DNA of 6,578 nt from Acidobacteriota bacterium (GTDB lineage: Bacteria; Acidobacteriota; Thermoanaerobaculia; Multivoradales; JAHEKO01). Every line of letters starts with the position of its first letter. Position 1 is the stretch's first letter. The notes under the pieces were generated by a model, which worked only from the letters and a program-made list of their open reading frames with translations, had not been told where the DNA came from and made no database searches. The position numbers and the translations under genes were made by a program. Below, one piece after another: positions 4,603 to 6,578 of this stretch. The stretch lies in NCBI GenBank assembly GCA_006227875.1, contig SBFI01000028.1:1-6578 (forward strand). Direction: 5' to 3'.

Positions 4603-6348
4603 ATGAGCGCTCACCGAGCCATTGCGATGATCGAGAGGCCGGCTTTCGGCGGTCTGTTGGCGGGCATGGTGCTTGCGGGTGTCCTGCTCGTCGGCTGTGC
4701 CCCGGAAGAAAAGGTCTCGGGAATTGTCCTGATCTCCATCGACACGCTGCGCGCCGATCATCTGGGGTCCTACGGCTACTCGCGAGAGACCTCGCCCTTC
4801 CTGGATCAACTGGCGGCCAAGGGGGTACGGTTCGAGCAGGCCATCAGCCCGGCTTCCTGGACGCTGCCTTCCCACGCCTCGATGTTGACCGGGCTCTACC
4901 CCTCGAGCCACCGTGCGGTAGACGCCGAGTCCTCGATCGCTCCGTCGGCGGTGAGCGTCGCCGAGCTCCTACAGGACGCCGGATTCTCCACCGGGGCCGC
5001 GGTGACCTCCTGGTTCGTATCGGCCAATTATGGCTTCGACCGGGGGTTCGACTGGTTTCAGGACCTGGACCAGACGGCACATGAGAAGGTTGGCAAGACG
5101 GTCGACGCCAGAGGGGTCATCGATCTGGCGGAGGAGTGGCTCGAGGAACAGGCCGACCAACGCTTCTTTCTCTTTCTCCACCTCTACGACGCCCACTACA
5201 CCTACAACCCGGCGCGCCCGTACCGCGAGCTCTTTGCAACCGACTACAAGGGACCGCGGCGGAAATATCGAAATTACATGCACTACAAGAGTAACCCGCT
5301 CAGCGAGGAGCTCCTCGCCTTCGAAGAGTCGATGTATGACGGCGAGATTCGTTACGTCGATGATCAATTGGCCCGCCTCTACGGCATCTTGGGCAGGCTG
5401 GGACTGCAGGAGAACACCGTGATCATGGTGACCTCCGATCATGGTGAGGAGTTTGGGGAGCGGGGCTCGTGGGGACATGGTCATACCCTCTTCGAAGAGC
5501 AGGTTCATGTTCCGTTGCTGGTCGCGGGGCCCGGGATTGAAGGTCCGCGGACGATCGCGGCCCCGGTCGGTCTCGTGGATCTGCCGCCGACGCTCCTCGA
5601 GTTGGCGGGCCTGTCGCCGCCCGAGGGGCTGCACGGGCTTCGAGACCGGACAGAGGACAGCCGGTCACGAGCAGCTGGCGGCCGCCCTGTGTTCTTGGAG
5701 ACATCTCGGTTCAACACAAATCTCATCGGCCTGAGACGCCAGGGCTGGAAGCTGCTGATCGACCTCGACACCGGCAAGGAGTCGCTTTTTGATCTCTCAA
5801 CCGACCCAGGCGAGAAGCAGGATTGGGTTTCTGAGCGATCCGAGATTGCGACCAAGTTGCGCGCGGAGGCGATGACCGCAGTTGAAGCGCTGATACCCGA
5901 TCGCTGGAACCTTGCATGGCTCGACGAGAGCACCGGTGAGCTGATCGGTGAGCTCGAATCCAACGGTATTTTTCTCGCGGCCACGGTGGACACCGGGACC
6001 GGAACTGTTCTGGTTTCCGAGGATCTCCACAAGATGACATTCCGGCTCTCACCGGACGAGACATTGAGATGGAAGATCTTGCCGGTAGACGCGAGTATTA
6101 CCGTCACCGGTGCGCTGGTGACCGACGGCACCGCGGTGCCCCTGCTCGTCGGCGAGGGGGCCGAGCCGATCCAGGTCTTTCCGCACGATGTTTCTATTCC
6201 CGATGCCGTGGCCACCGAGACGGCGCGGCAATTGGAGGGGCCGGCCGCGCATCTCTGGATCGAGTCGGAACAGGAAGCCTCCGAGTCGGTCGACATGAGG
6301 CGGGCGGATCGCCGCCGGCTGAAGGCTCTCGGCTATATCGTCGACTGA
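4603..6348 (+). CDS. Sulfatase/alkaline-phosphatase-fold lipoprotein with threonine at the nucleophile position
   Basis: The product is 581 aa. A lipoprotein signal ends in LLVGC with the lipidated Cys at residue 32; a second possible start at M9 (4627) would place it at 24. AAGAAGG abuts the ATG at 4603, so neither start has a well-spaced Shine-Dalgarno. The mature protein begins the sulfatase fold with VLISIDTLRADHLGSYGY (42-59); Asp47 is the expected first metal ligand. The active-site loop is WTLPSHASMLTG (86-97), with Thr87 where sulfatases have the Cys or Ser converted to formylglycine. A second metal site is SDHGEEFGE (278-286, Asp279/His280), and WGHGHTLFEEQVHVP (290-304) carries further histidines. 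The catalytic domain closes with LFDLSTDPGE near 395-404. About 130 mostly beta-rich residues (437-570) follow before the usual end RRLKALGYIVD. A phosphoester or phosphoglycerol hydrolase or transferase is likelier than a sulfatase; the substrate is unknown. It is envelope-anchored and probably co-transcribed with the gene at 6372. Confidence 0.9.
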   Translation: MSAHRAIAMIERPAFGGLLAGMVLAGVLLVGCAPEEKVSGIVLISIDTLRADHLGSYGYSRETSPFLDQLAAKGVRFEQAISPASWTLPSHASMLTGLYPSSHRAVDAESSIAPSAVSVAELLQDAGFSTGAAVTSWFVSANYGFDRGFDWFQDLDQTAHEKVGKTVDARGVIDLAEEWLEEQADQRFFLFLHLYDAHYTYNPARPYRELFATDYKGPRRKYRNYMHYKSNPLSEELLAFEESMYDGEIRYVDDQLARLYGILGRLGLQENTVIMVTSDHGEEFGERGSWGHGHTLFEEQVHVPLLVAGPGIEGPRTIAAPVGLVDLPPTLLELAGLSPPEGLHGLRDRTEDSRSRAAGGRPVFLETSRFNTNLIGLRRQGWKLLIDLDTGKESLFDLSTDPGEKQDWVSERSEIATKLRAEAMTAVEALIPDRWNLAWLDESTGELIGELESNGIFLAATVDTGTGTVLVSEDLHKMTFRLSPDETLRWKILPVDASITVTGALVTDGTAVPLLVGEGAEPIQVFPHDVSIPDAVATETARQLEGPAAHLWIESEQEASESVDMRRADRRRLKALGYIVD

Positions 6349-6358
6349 TCAGAACCCC

Positions 6359-6365
6359 AAGGAGG
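6359..6365 (+). promoter_or_regulatory. Shine-Dalgarno of the gene at 6372
   Basis: AAGGAGG, the strongest ribosome binding site in the window, is 6 nt before the ATG at 6372. It begins 11 nt after the preceding stop, which suggests translation from the same mRNA as the lipoprotein gene. Confidence 0.85.
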
Positions 6366-6371
6366 AAACCC

Positions 6372-6578
6372 ATGTCCCACACGCACCCGATGATCCACTC
6401 GACCTCGCTTCGATCACTCGCGTTGCTGACCGTTGCTCTTGTCGCCACCGCCGCTCTCGGTCAGACCAGGAATCAAGCCACTTCGGCCGACCCCGACGCA
6501 CCCGAGGTGACGGCCTGCCTGGAGGCGGTCGAGAAGGACTTCCGCACCCAGCGTCCAAGCGCCGACGACCTCGTCTTC
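6372..6578 (+). CDS. Exported protein of unknown function (3' end cut by window)
   Basis: Sixty-nine codons are visible and the frame is open at the right edge. A strong Shine-Dalgarno supports the ATG. The first 31 or so residues form a Sec signal peptide: a polar n-region with histidines and Arg14, the core SLALLTVALVATAALG, and probable cleavage near ALG|QT. No lipobox cysteine is present. The mature start is polar (TRNQATSADPDAPEV). A segment TACLEAVEKDFRTQRP follows; it is probably helical and has one Cys at residue 50. Too little is visible to name a family. The 23-bp gap after the sulfatase-fold gene suggests an operon and perhaps a shared envelope role. Confidence 0.8.
   Translation, partial: MSHTHPMIHSTSLRSLALLTVALVATAALGQTRNQATSADPDAPEVTACLEAVEKDFRTQRPSADDLVF

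Noticed and set aside
4468..4911. N-terminal extension of the DUF4198 frame on the minus strand
   Set aside because: It overlaps the first part of the lipoprotein gene and would bury a good signal peptide that has its own Shine-Dalgarno.

Overview
The window is GC-rich (about 60-65% by eye) and densely coded. It holds three complete genes on the plus strand, one complete gene on the minus strand, and genes cut by each edge. There is no rRNA, tRNA, CRISPR array, integrase, transposase or phage gene. The mix (an ArsR-methyltransferase regulator beside ahcY, exported beta-rich proteins, and a lipoprotein of the sulfatase/alkaline phosphatase fold with a TLPSH active-site loop) suggests a Gram-negative, possibly Acidobacteriota-like or deltaproteobacterial-type environmental bacterium. 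That assignment is inference; the window has no phylogenetic marker beyond AhcY.

Layout. Positions 1-771 are the 3' part of an ArsR-type winged-helix protein fused to a SAM-dependent methyltransferase domain. An 84-bp gap leads to ahcY (856-2319), S-adenosylhomocysteine hydrolase. The pair forms a SAM-cycle module: the regulator probably senses SAM or SAH, and AhcY removes SAH. A 175-bp gap follows (2320-2494). It contains a compact element (2347-2428) that can fold into a three-way junction, plus a run of degenerate CACTGCGC octamers (2407-2438). Next is an exported protein of 380 aa (2495-3637), with an FxLyD-like beta-sandwich and a C-terminal NTF2-like domain. It converges on a minus-strand exported DUF4198-type protein (3646-4467). 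The two stop codons lie in opposite arms of one small perfect inverted repeat.

A 135-bp divergent intergenic region (4468-4602) separates the DUF4198 gene from a plus-strand lipoprotein (4603-6348) of the sulfatase-like hydrolase superfamily. Threonine replaces the formylglycine-forming cysteine or serine in that protein. A 23-bp gap with a strong Shine-Dalgarno then leads to an exported protein cut by the right edge (6372-6578); these two are probably co-transcribed.

Apart from the ahcY module this is an envelope and periplasm neighbourhood: all four genes after ahcY encode proteins with export signals. I see no defence system or other clearly new multi-gene system. The items most worth checking are the structured repeat after ahcY and the threonine-type sulfatase-fold lipoprotein with its extra C-terminal beta-rich region.
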